Shown here one piece after another: positions 1-6,485 of a stretch of 64,000 nt of DNA. Source of the stretch: Leuconostoc kimchii IMSNU 11154. GTDB taxonomy: Bacteria; Bacillota; Bacilli; Lactobacillales; Lactobacillaceae. The notes beneath the pieces were generated by a model. It saw nothing but the letters and a program-made list of their open reading frames with translations, did no database searches and was not told the DNA's origin. The position numbers and the translations under genes are program-made. Location of the stretch: the NCBI RefSeq assembly GCF_000092505.1, contig NC_014136.1:1510501-1574500 (forward strand). The letters run 5' to 3'. The stretch's first letter is position 1; every line of letters begins with the position of its first letter.

Positions 1-810
1 CCAGTGGGGTTATTTTTAATCTCTATAAAAATGACAGTTGAAACCAAACAGCCACAGCATACACCAGTTCAAATTGTTACGGATAATGTGGCCTATCAAC
101 AAATCGCTCAAGCCGTATCAGACAAAAGCAGTCATGTATCACTTTTGTCTGGTAAGTTAACATCTGAACGGGAAAAGACGCTTTTTAAGCATGCAGAAGT
201 AGTAATTGTTGATGATCATCAAAATCAGTTATTAACACAACGGCGTAATCTAAAATTAAATTCTAAAGTACTAGTAGCCAGTGATGTTGTGAAGGATCAA
301 AGTCAGAGTAATTATTGGCTTAGTCCGGAAATTACTTTGAAAACAATTTCGCGACTCTCTGACCTGTTAAGCGATTTTGACCCGCGTAATCGTGATATGT
401 ATATTAAAAATAGTCAAAAATTAGCAGCTGAAACACAGGAGTTGACCCAGGGGATTAGTGATTTAAAAGCTCAAAAAAATGTTCGGTATGTTGCGACTAA
501 TAATGCGCAACAAGTTTTTATGGATCAATTGAACTATACGACAGCAGTCACAAATCTTGAGTCTAGTTCAGATGATAAATTCAAAAAAACAATATCAGAA
601 ATTCAAAATAAACAAGTGAGATTTGTATTGACAGCTAGTCAGGATCAATCAACAAGAGATCAGTACTTGGTAAAACAAGCAAAAGACGCTAAAATACCGG
701 TGATTACAGTTAATCAGGTCTTGCCGTCTGATCAAAAAATATGGCATTGGCAATTAGTGCTTGTTAGACAACTTCAAGCTGTTTTTAAATCAGAAGAAAG
801 CGGTAAATAA
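1..810 (+). CDS. ZnuA/LraI-type metal ABC transporter substrate-binding protein, 5' truncated
   Basis: The reading frame is open to the window edge, so the start and lipoprotein signal are missing. The product resembles the cluster 9 (ZnuA/LraI) binding proteins, which deliver zinc or manganese to a membrane permease from outside the cell. The family SNYWLSP-like segment (usually DPHxWLSP) and the following long helix are recognisable. The stop overlaps the start of the ATPase gene by one base, giving a typical binding protein-ATPase-permease order. Odd point: the histidines that normally bind metal in the DPHxW region and in the HxAF region are absent (SNYW and NNAQQVF instead). The real ligand may therefore be different, or metal binding is lost. 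Family call fairly sure, substrate unsure. Confidence 0.75.
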   Translation, partial: PVGLFLISIKMTVETKQPQHTPVQIVTDNVAYQQIAQAVSDKSSHVSLLSGKLTSEREKTLFKHAEVVIVDDHQNQLLTQRRNLKLNSKVLVASDVVKDQSQSNYWLSPEITLKTISRLSDLLSDFDPRNRDMYIKNSQKLAAETQELTQGISDLKAQKNVRYVATNNAQQVFMDQLNYTTAVTNLESSSDDKFKKTISEIQNKQVRFVLTASQDQSTRDQYLVKQAKDAKIPVITVNQVLPSDQKIWHWQLVLVRQLQAVFKSEESGK

Positions 811-1511
811 TGGGAATCATCCAAACACAAGATTTTGGTATTCGATATGGTGAAAAAGTGATATTGGCACACGCTAACATTGATGTGCCAGAGGGACGCT
901 TTTTTGCTGTACTAGGTGAAAATGGCGCAGGCAAAACAAGTTTTATCAAAGCGCTTATTGGTCAAAATCAACAAATCAACGGACAGATACAGTTGAATAC
1001 AACAAAAGTAGGTTTTGTGCCACAATTTCGCGATATTACACGTGATTATCCGCTAAGTATTGCTGAATTTGTAGGTTTAAATTATAATCAAGGTTGGCGA
1101 TTATGGTTAAACAAGCAAGAACGTGCAGCCGTTTTTGCTGCATTGAAGCGACTGGATTTGTCTGACATGGCTGATAAGCGGTTGGGATTAGCCTCGGGTG
1201 GTCAAAAACAACGTGCATTTGTTGCCCAGGCACTTGTACAACAACCTGACTTGTTGATACTAGATGAGTCAACGGCAAGCTTAGATCATGAACATAAGGT
1301 TGCATTATTGCAAACAATCAAACAATTACAACGAGAAACACAATTAACGGTGCTATTTATTACACATGAATTAAAGTTAGTGTCACAGTTTGCGGATGGC
1401 TATTTATTTTTTGAAAACGGTCATGTGAGTCAAGGTGAGGCATCTGAGTTGCAATCACTGACAACACAAATAACAAATATTCATGAAGAAGATGAGGTAC
1501 GGCATGTTTAG
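810..1511 (+). CDS. Metal ABC transporter ATP-binding protein (ZnuC-like)
   Basis: Cytoplasmic ATPase of 233 residues that powers import of the metal bound by the upstream protein. Visible motifs: Walker A GENGAGKTS near residue 36, ABC signature LASGGQKQR near 127, Walker B DLLILDEST near 147 and the switch histidine in FITHEL near 184. Length is normal for the family. The ATG overlaps the preceding stop (TAATG), so translation is probably coupled. The last codons overlap the permease gene. Substrate is inferred from the operon order only; zinc or manganese are the likely choices. Confidence 0.88.
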   Translation: MGIIQTQDFGIRYGEKVILAHANIDVPEGRFFAVLGENGAGKTSFIKALIGQNQQINGQIQLNTTKVGFVPQFRDITRDYPLSIAEFVGLNYNQGWRLWLNKQERAAVFAALKRLDLSDMADKRLGLASGGQKQRAFVAQALVQQPDLLILDESTASLDHEHKVALLQTIKQLQRETQLTVLFITHELKLVSQFADGYLFFENGHVSQGEASELQSLTTQITNIHEEDEVRHV

Positions 1512-2295
1512 TTATGACTTTATGCAAAATGCTTTTATGGCTGGGACGGTTGTGAGCATTGTTGCAGGTATTGTTGGGACATTTGTTGTTGCACGAAATT
1601 ATGCTTTTTTGACACATAGTTTAAGCGAGATTGGATTTGCTGGTGCAGCCTTTGGTTTGTTTGCTGGATGGCCTGCGTTGCTTGGTATGATGCTAGCTAC
1701 CAGTGGGGCATCTTTGGCAATTGGAGCGCTTGAATCAAGTTACACAAAACGAGACAATGTCACAAGCGCCATTTCAGCATTGGCTATAGGATTAGGCATT
1801 TTATTTTTAGCTTTGGGGCATACTAGCACAACAGCGGCGACGGGTATTTTATTTGGTTCAGTTTTAGGTATTAGCCGCCATGACTTGTGGTTGTTGTTAG
1901 GATTGGCTGTGTTTGTTATCGTTGTTTTGCTGATTAACTATCGTGCGCTCAAGCAGTTAGCATTTGATGAAGCTGGTATATTTTTGCAAAGTCGTGCTCA
2001 AAAGTCAGTACGCTATATTTTTTTGGTGATGATTGCCCTGTCTGTTAGTATCTCAGCGCAGCTGGTTGGGTCGTTGTTAATTTTTGTTTTAGTGACATTA
2101 CCTGCTGCCAGTGCAAAGTATTATGTGACGTCAACGTTGAAACTCATGGCATTGGCTATAATATTTGCACTTTTTGGCACATGGATTGGTTTAACTTTAG
2201 CTTATTTGACCAATTTGCCAACAAGCTTTTTTATTGCCATGCTTGAAGTTTTGATCTATCTAATTTCAGTTTGGCAATTTCAAAAAAATGCTTAA
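1504..2295 (+). CDS. Metal ABC transporter permease (ZnuB-like)
   Basis: Polytopic membrane protein of the ABC-3 family, about seven or eight hydrophobic segments, forming the channel for the ATPase encoded just upstream. The conserved HSLSEIGFAGAA stretch near residue 40, which contacts the ATPase, is clear. The start at ATG 1504 is chosen because it gives the usual N-terminus (MFSYDFMQNAFMAG) and has an AGG about 8 nt upstream. An earlier in-frame ATG at 1483 has no ribosome site. The gene overlaps the ATPase gene by 8 nt. No terminator is obvious after it; the purR promoter follows directly. Confidence 0.88.
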   Translation: MFSYDFMQNAFMAGTVVSIVAGIVGTFVVARNYAFLTHSLSEIGFAGAAFGLFAGWPALLGMMLATSGASLAIGALESSYTKRDNVTSAISALAIGLGILFLALGHTSTTAATGILFGSVLGISRHDLWLLLGLAVFVIVVLLINYRALKQLAFDEAGIFLQSRAQKSVRYIFLVMIALSVSISAQLVGSLLIFVLVTLPAASAKYYVTSTLKLMALAIIFALFGTWIGLTLAYLTNLPTSFFIAMLEVLIYLISVWQFQKNA

Positions 2296-2307
2296 ATACC
2301 GAACGTT
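2295..2307 (+). promoter_or_regulatory. PurBox-like operator overlapping the purR promoter
   Basis: AATACCGAACGTT matches the low-GC Gram-positive PurBox consensus AWWWCCGAACWWT with one mismatch (G for W after CCGAAC). A good -10 TATAAT lies at 2324-2329, which places the box over the -35 position. In Bacillus and Lactococcus, PurR binds such boxes in a PRPP-dependent way. The position suggests that PurR controls its own gene. Confidence 0.7.
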
Positions 2308-2352
2308 GCTATTTTAAAAGTGTTATAATTAATCTTAAATACTAATATTTAT

Positions 2353-2396
2353 AAAGGAGAATACGTGCTAATAAGGTTTTAGTACGTTTATACATC
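2353..2396 (+). promoter_or_regulatory. purR ribosome site separated from the ATG by a hairpin
   Basis: AAAGGAG at 2353-2359 is followed after 4 nt by an 8-bp stem, CGTGCTAA (2364-2371) with TTAGTACG (2379-2386), including one G-U pair and a 7-nt loop. Ten bases then lead to the ATG at 2397, which has no Shine-Dalgarno of its own. Folding the stem brings the SD to an effective spacing of about 14 nt. The first stem strand also contains GTG CTA ATA AGG TTT TAG, a five-codon reading frame, as an alternative explanation. Confidence 0.65.
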
Positions 2397-3230
2397 ATGA
2401 AAACACGTCGTTCTGATCGCCTTGTCGATATGGCGCGCTACATGCTTGAGCGCCCACGCACACTGATTTCTTTGTCATATTTTGCCAAACGTTATGACTC
2501 TGCAAAATCATCTATTTCTGAGGATTTATCCATTTTAAAGCGCACGTTTCAAGAACGTGGGACAGGTTTGTTAGAAACAGTACCAGGAGCTGCTGGTGGC
2601 GCTCGCTTTGTGCCCTATATGGCTGAAGACGAAGCAAAAACGTTTATTGAAGAAATCCGCCAAGATGTTAATGATGAAACCCGAGTTTTACCGGGTGGCT
2701 ATGTTTATTTATCAGACTTACTTGGACGTCCAGATATATTGCGACAGGCTGGTCGATTGATTGCTACGCAGTATTTACGTGATAATATTGACGCTGTTAT
2801 GACAGCTGCTACGAAAGGTGTACCTTTAGCACAAGCAGTAGCTGAGCAACTTAATGTGCCATTTGTTATTGTGCGTGACGATGCAAAGGTTACTGAAGGA
2901 CCAACGGTGTCTGTGAACTATTTGACAGGATCTTCTAAGCGTGTAGAGAAGATGGAACTATCTCGCCGTTCACTACGAACAGGTTCTCGCGTATTAATTG
3001 TTGATGATTTCATGAAAGCTGGTGGCACAATCCAAGGCATGCAAACACTGGTTAGTGAGTTTGATGGGACCGTTGTTGGGACTGCAGTATTTGCTGAAGG
3101 CCGTTCTGCGACAAGACTGCTCGATCGGTTTACGTCATTGTTGCATGTTGATACGAACTTGAAAAATGGGGATCCTATTTTAGTAACGGCTGGTAATTAT
3201 TTGCAAGAAATTTATAAGCGCGAGGCATAA
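2397..3230 (+). CDS. purR: Purine operon regulator PurR
   Basis: 277-residue Gram-positive type PurR: an N-terminal winged helix (KTRRSDRLVDMARYML, then SISEDLSILKR near residue 40) followed by a phosphoribosyltransferase-like domain. The PRPP loop VLIVDDFMKAGGT is near residue 200. In this family PRPP binding signals purine need; PurR represses in Bacillus and activates in Lactococcus. Length is as in Bacillus. The gene follows a PurBox-like site, and its stop overlaps the start of glmU by one base, an order also found in other Firmicutes. The start is set by homology (M-K-T-R-R-S), not by a nearby SD; see the hairpin leader. Confidence 0.93.
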   Translation: MKTRRSDRLVDMARYMLERPRTLISLSYFAKRYDSAKSSISEDLSILKRTFQERGTGLLETVPGAAGGARFVPYMAEDEAKTFIEEIRQDVNDETRVLPGGYVYLSDLLGRPDILRQAGRLIATQYLRDNIDAVMTAATKGVPLAQAVAEQLNVPFVIVRDDAKVTEGPTVSVNYLTGSSKRVEKMELSRRSLRTGSRVLIVDDFMKAGGTIQGMQTLVSEFDGTVVGTAVFAEGRSATRLLDRFTSLLHVDTNLKNGDPILVTAGNYLQEIYKREA

Positions 3231-4609
3231 TGTTAATGAGTAATGGGGTAAATATTTTAGTATTGGCAGCAGGCAATGGCTCTCGTATGAAGTCAAATAC
3301 ACCAAAAGTGTTACACAATGTTGCTGGAAAAAAGATGATTGATTGGGTTTTAGATGCAGTTGAACCTTTATCTAATCGTAAACCAATCACCATTGTCGGT
3401 GTGGGGGCAGAACGTGTTGAAGAACATGTTGGCACACGCTCTGAATTTGTATTACAGTCAGAACAACTTGGCACAGGTCACGCTGTTCAACAAGCGCAAG
3501 ATAAATTGTCACAAAGTACTGGTGTTACATTAATTATGTCAGGGGATACACCACTGTTTCGACCTGAAACCTTGTTAGAATTTATAGAAGCACATGAGAA
3601 GTCAAATCATGCAGTGACAGTATTGACAGCTATAGCTGATGATCCAACTGGCTATGGTCGTATTGTTCGTGCAGACGATGAGACAGTTATTAAAATTGTT
3701 GAACAAAAAGATGCCAGCATTACGGAACGTCGCATTCTTGAGATAAACACCGGTGTTTATATATTTGATAATCAATTGCTATTTAATTCATTAGCGCAAG
3801 TTAAAAATAATAATGTTCAGGGTGAATATTACTTGCCAGATACGCTAGATATTTTACGTCAAGCTGGGCAACAAATCGGGGCATATACATTACAAAATTT
3901 CACAGAGTCACTTGGTGTCAATGATCGTGTCGCGTTATCCGTTGCTAATCAAGTGATGCATGAGCGAATTAATCACCAGTTAATGCTGGATGGTGTTGAG
4001 CTCATTGATCCAGCGCATACATACATCGATGCAGATGTCGTTATTGGTCGAGATACTGTGATCGAAGGTGGCGTAACGATATTGGGCCATACAATCATTG
4101 GTCGAGATAATGTGATCACACAAGGAACGCGTATCTCAGACAGTATCATTGGTGATGAGAATGTGATTACGGCATCGCATTTAGAAGAAACAACGCTTGC
4201 AAATGGTGTGACTGTTGGGCCATTTGCGCATCTAAGACCTCAAGCAAACTTGAAAAATAATGTACATGTGGGTAACTTTGTAGAAGTGAAGCAGGCAACA
4301 TTAGCTGATAACACTAAGGCAGGTCACTTGACTTATATTGGCAATGCAACTGTTGGTAGTGATGTTAATATCGGTGCAGGCACAATATTTGTCAATTATG
4401 ACGGTGTCCATAAATTCAGCACAACTGTTGGTGATCGTGCGTTTATCGGTTCAAATACCAAAATTGTTGCGCCTGTGACGATTGAAAGTGAAGCCATAAC
4501 AGCAGCAGGATCAACTATTACAGAAAATGTACCAGGTCATGCGATGGCTATTGCTAGAGCACGTCAAATTAATAAAGAGAATTTTTGGGACCACATGCCG
4601 CATAAATAA
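3230..4609 (+). CDS. glmU: Bifunctional N-acetylglucosamine-1-phosphate uridyltransferase / glucosamine-1-phosphate acetyltransferase
   Basis: Makes UDP-GlcNAc from glucosamine-1-phosphate, acetyl-CoA and UTP in the cytoplasm, feeding peptidoglycan and wall glycans. The N-terminal pyrophosphorylase domain shows the signature LAAGNGSRMKSNTPKVLH (residues about 12-30), QLGTGHA near 80 and GDTP near 103. The C-terminal half is a left-handed beta helix with hexapeptide repeats (for example VGPFAHLRPQANLKNNVHVGN) and ends with the usual GSNTKIVAPV and ARARQ motifs. 459 residues is normal. The start at 3230 overlaps purR by one base and has GAGG 4 nt away; ATG 3236 (MSNGVN) has better spacing and may be the real start. 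Confidence 0.95.
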   Translation: MLMSNGVNILVLAAGNGSRMKSNTPKVLHNVAGKKMIDWVLDAVEPLSNRKPITIVGVGAERVEEHVGTRSEFVLQSEQLGTGHAVQQAQDKLSQSTGVTLIMSGDTPLFRPETLLEFIEAHEKSNHAVTVLTAIADDPTGYGRIVRADDETVIKIVEQKDASITERRILEINTGVYIFDNQLLFNSLAQVKNNNVQGEYYLPDTLDILRQAGQQIGAYTLQNFTESLGVNDRVALSVANQVMHERINHQLMLDGVELIDPAHTYIDADVVIGRDTVIEGGVTILGHTIIGRDNVITQGTRISDSIIGDENVITASHLEETTLANGVTVGPFAHLRPQANLKNNVHVGNFVEVKQATLADNTKAGHLTYIGNATVGSDVNIGAGTIFVNYDGVHKFSTTVGDRAFIGSNTKIVAPVTIESEAITAAGSTITENVPGHAMAIARARQINKENFWDHMPHK

Positions 4610-4712
4610 TTCATGTTACATGGCAGTGAAATGCGGTGACGTGTCTAGGCTTTCGCCACTAGCTTAAAAGGGCAATAATGGCATACGATAAAAATTGGTT
4701 AAGGATAGGGTC

Positions 4713-5195
4713 ATGCAAATTACAGGTGAAAAGGCACTAGCTAACATTTCAGAAGAGCTGATTTACGATGATACAATTAACATTTTAGATGGTGAAAATG
4801 TTAATTTGGATGCGCTATTTTTGGCATTAGACCAGCACGTTTCAGATGAAACGTTTATGCGTATTGCGGGGCAAATCAATGGCGGTGTTGCGGTAGGTGG
4901 GACGACACTTGCTTTAGAGACAAATGTTATTAACTTACCATTACGATATACAAATCAATTAAAAAAACTCATTTGGCCTGAAAAAGAGGACAATGAAGTC
5001 AATTTATATATGATTGTCGAAAATGATGACGTAAGTCGGTCTCATTTAAAAATAGCGTTGGCAAGTTCAGTGACAACGTATTTAGATGATGCAGATAGTG
5101 TGAAATCAAAAATTTCACAATGGTATGATGAACAGTTGGTTCACATTGTTAACGCACAGCAACTGGCTGAGCAAACTGAAGAAAACGATGCATAA
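4713..5195 (+). CDS. Hypothetical protein, possibly lineage-specific
   Basis: About 160 residues, acidic, no signal peptide or membrane segment; I do not recognise the family. It has a central glycine-rich stretch (INGGVAVGGTTLAL) and a low-complexity acidic C-terminus (EQTEENDA). Start at ATG 4713 is preferred because AGGATAGGG ends 2-8 nt upstream; an upstream GTG at 4695 has no ribosome site. The 100 bp between glmU and this gene hold no clear promoter, so it may be cotranscribed with purR-glmU. It ends inside a strong shared terminator. Confidence 0.6.
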   Translation: MQITGEKALANISEELIYDDTINILDGENVNLDALFLALDQHVSDETFMRIAGQINGGVAVGGTTLALETNVINLPLRYTNQLKKLIWPEKEDNEVNLYMIVENDDVSRSHLKIALASSVTTYLDDADSVKSKISQWYDEQLVHIVNAQQLAEQTEENDA

Positions 5196-5230
5196 AACAG
5201 CCAAAGCATAACGCTTTGGCTGTTTTATGC
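5190..5230. terminator. Bidirectional terminator holding both convergent stop codons
   Basis: Perfect 18-bp stem (5190-5207 with 5213-5230) and a 5-nt loop, flanked by A/T runs on both sides. The TAA of the plus-strand gene (5193-5195) and the TAA of the minus-strand gene (5225-5227) both lie within the stem. Confidence 0.88.
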
Positions 5231-5482
5231 ATCGTATGTGATTTTACCTGTTACGCGAGATGAACTAGCACCATTCAAATAGGTGAAGTCTAATATGTGC
5301 TGAGAAACTGTCGTTTTCACACCATCCAATTCACCTAAATCATAGGTCTCAATCACATATTGGGCAATTGATTTTTTGGATTCGGCATTGAAATCTGGTA
5401 TGTACAGGTCGGCTAGTGCACTTTGTTTAGGATTAGCCACACGATTAATATCGTGTTTTTGTAATTGCGTTAATTTTATCAT
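5225..5482 (-). CDS. Hypothetical 85-residue protein, probably leaderless
   Basis: Small soluble-looking protein (MIKLTQLQKHDINRVANP...) that I cannot assign to a family. The only ATG in the frame is at 5482-5480. There is no Shine-Dalgarno before it. Instead an extended -10 box (TGA-TATAAT) sits exactly six bases upstream, so transcription should begin at or next to the A of the ATG. It converges on the preceding gene at a shared terminator. Coding status is supported by the stop inside the terminator and the matched promoter, but not by recognised homology. Confidence 0.55.
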   Translation of the reverse strand: MIKLTQLQKHDINRVANPKQSALADLYIPDFNAESKKSIAQYVIETYDLGELDGVKTTVSQHILDFTYLNGASSSRVTGKITYDA

Positions 5483-5488
5483 ATGTTA

Positions 5489-5497
5489 ATTATATCA
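5489..5497 (-). promoter_or_regulatory. Extended -10 promoter six bases before an ATG
   Basis: On the minus strand TGA-TATAAT is followed by TAACAT and then ATG at 5482. The usual start point seven bases after the -10 hexamer is the A of the ATG, predicting a leaderless mRNA. The -35 region is weak, as expected for an extended -10 promoter. Confidence 0.6.
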
Positions 5498-5529
5498 GGT
5501 TATCACTTAAAATCATGTGTCATAAACTT

Positions 5530-5558
5530 TTGACTAATAGGCTAGTATTTGATATACT
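5530..5558 (+). promoter_or_regulatory. Strong promoter of the 5565-5806 RNA
   Basis: TTGACT (5530-5535), 17-bp spacer, TATACT (5553-5558), with a TG one base before the -10. Predicted start is about 5565. Confidence 0.8.
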
Positions 5559-5564
5559 ATGTAC

Positions 5565-5806
5565 ATGCGATGAGTCGAAGCGCTTGAAAAATTAGCGCCG
5601 AAGGCGGCCTGCCGTGTTAAGTCACAAGTCTCGTATAGACGCAGGTGTTAATGGTGGTTGTGGAACCCCATTTTCTCACCATGACTAACAGTGCTTGCAC
5701 TGTGGTGACGCGACTTTACTACTAGTGTGACAGCTAATAGTCGCCCGTAGGAGCGAATCCTACATGCCAAACTAACACCTAACATACTTTGTTAGGTGTT
5801 TTTTAG
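5565..5806 (+). ncRNA. Structured non-coding RNA of about 240 nt, family not identified
   Basis: A promoter and a Rho-independent terminator bracket a region with no credible reading frame but many hairpins. Visible stems include GCGCT/AGCGC near 5580, CCTGC/GCAGG around 5612-5645 enclosing GTCT/AGAC, ATGGTG/CACCAT around 5651-5682, CAGTG/CACTG near 5693, GCGACT/AGTCGC around 5710-5744, and a GTAGG-7 nt-CCTAC stem near 5747 that resembles a tRNA T-arm. The terminator precedes comEA, so this is probably a free RNA and not a comEA leader. I compared it by eye with tmRNA, RNase P RNA, SRP RNA, 6S RNA, T-box and the lysine and cobalamin riboswitches and saw no convincing match. 6S or a clade-specific RNA remains possible. 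Confidence 0.65.
5774..5806 (+). terminator. Terminator of the structured RNA
   Basis: Ten-base-pair stem AACACCTAAC (5774-5783) with GTTAGGTGTT (5791-5800), 7-nt loop, followed by TTTT. Confidence 0.88.
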
Positions 5807-5849
5807 TGTCATGCTATCTGTCAACGTATCATGACACAGAGGTGTGCTG

Positions 5850-6485
5850 ATGATAGATATACTTGATTTAATTAAAGATAGAATGATGCAGTATAAAATA
5901 TGGCTAATTGTTATTGGTATCTTGTTTGTGGGTGTTATGCTTTGTTTATGCTTCAAACAAGCCAAGCCAGCATCGAACACGAACATACCGGCTATGCAGA
6001 GTACCGGTAGTACAGTGTCTGTAACGAGTGCTTCGATAAGTTCAGAAAACGCTGTTATGATGGTTGATGTCAAAGGAGCGGTTAAAAAACCAGGTGTTTA
6101 TGATATTACAAATTCACCTCGTGTGCAAACTGCAGTAGCAAAAGCTGGTGGGTTAACGGACGAAGCTGATACGGTTAAACTTAATTTAGCTCAAAAATTA
6201 ACCGATGGTCAACTAGTTTATGTACCAATGCGTGGTGAAGTGACTACTGATATACTTACTGACAATAAGGACAGTAAGGCGACCAATAATCAAGAAAAGG
6301 TCAATTTAAATACAGCAACAGTAACAGAACTACAGACATTAACAGGCATCGGCGAAAAGAAGGCAGAACAGATTATAAGTTACCGAGAAGCGCATGGTGG
6401 CTTCAAAAAAATTGACGAAATTAAAGAAGTTTCAGGTATTGGCGATAAACGGTTTGAGACAATACAAGATAGCATTATCATATAA
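5850..6485 (+). CDS. comEA: Late competence DNA receptor ComEA
   Basis: Membrane-anchored DNA-binding protein that receives transforming DNA outside the membrane and passes it to the ComEC channel. One N-terminal membrane anchor (residues about 15-35), a low-complexity linker, a SLBB-like middle domain (VDVKGAVKKPGVYDI near residue 72) and a C-terminal helix-hairpin-helix pair (VNLNTATVTELQTLTGIGEKKAEQII) are visible. Length of 211 is normal. ATG 5850 is chosen over GTG 5844 because AGAGG lies 7 nt upstream of it. First gene of comEA-comEC-holA. Confidence 0.92.
   Translation: MIDILDLIKDRMMQYKIWLIVIGILFVGVMLCLCFKQAKPASNTNIPAMQSTGSTVSVTSASISSENAVMMVDVKGAVKKPGVYDITNSPRVQTAVAKAGGLTDEADTVKLNLAQKLTDGQLVYVPMRGEVTTDILTDNKDSKATNNQEKVNLNTATVTELQTLTGIGEKKAEQIISYREAHGGFKKIDEIKEVSGIGDKRFETIQDSIII

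Noticed and set aside
1036..1617. Minus-strand open frames inside the metal ABC operon
   Set aside because: Shadows of well-supported plus-strand genes with conserved motifs.
4678..4741. Short frame MAYDKNWLRIG... before the 4713 gene
   Set aside because: Ends after 20 codons, overlaps the better supported gene and shows no family pattern.
5565..5806. tmRNA or T-box assignment for the structured RNA
   Set aside because: No tag-peptide frame, no acceptor stem partner at the 5' end, no AGGGTGGNACCGCG box, and the downstream gene is comEA.
5565..5806. Lysine riboswitch, because of GCGCCGAAG near 5585
   Set aside because: The 5' AGAGGTGC and AGTA elements are absent and there is no lysine gene downstream.
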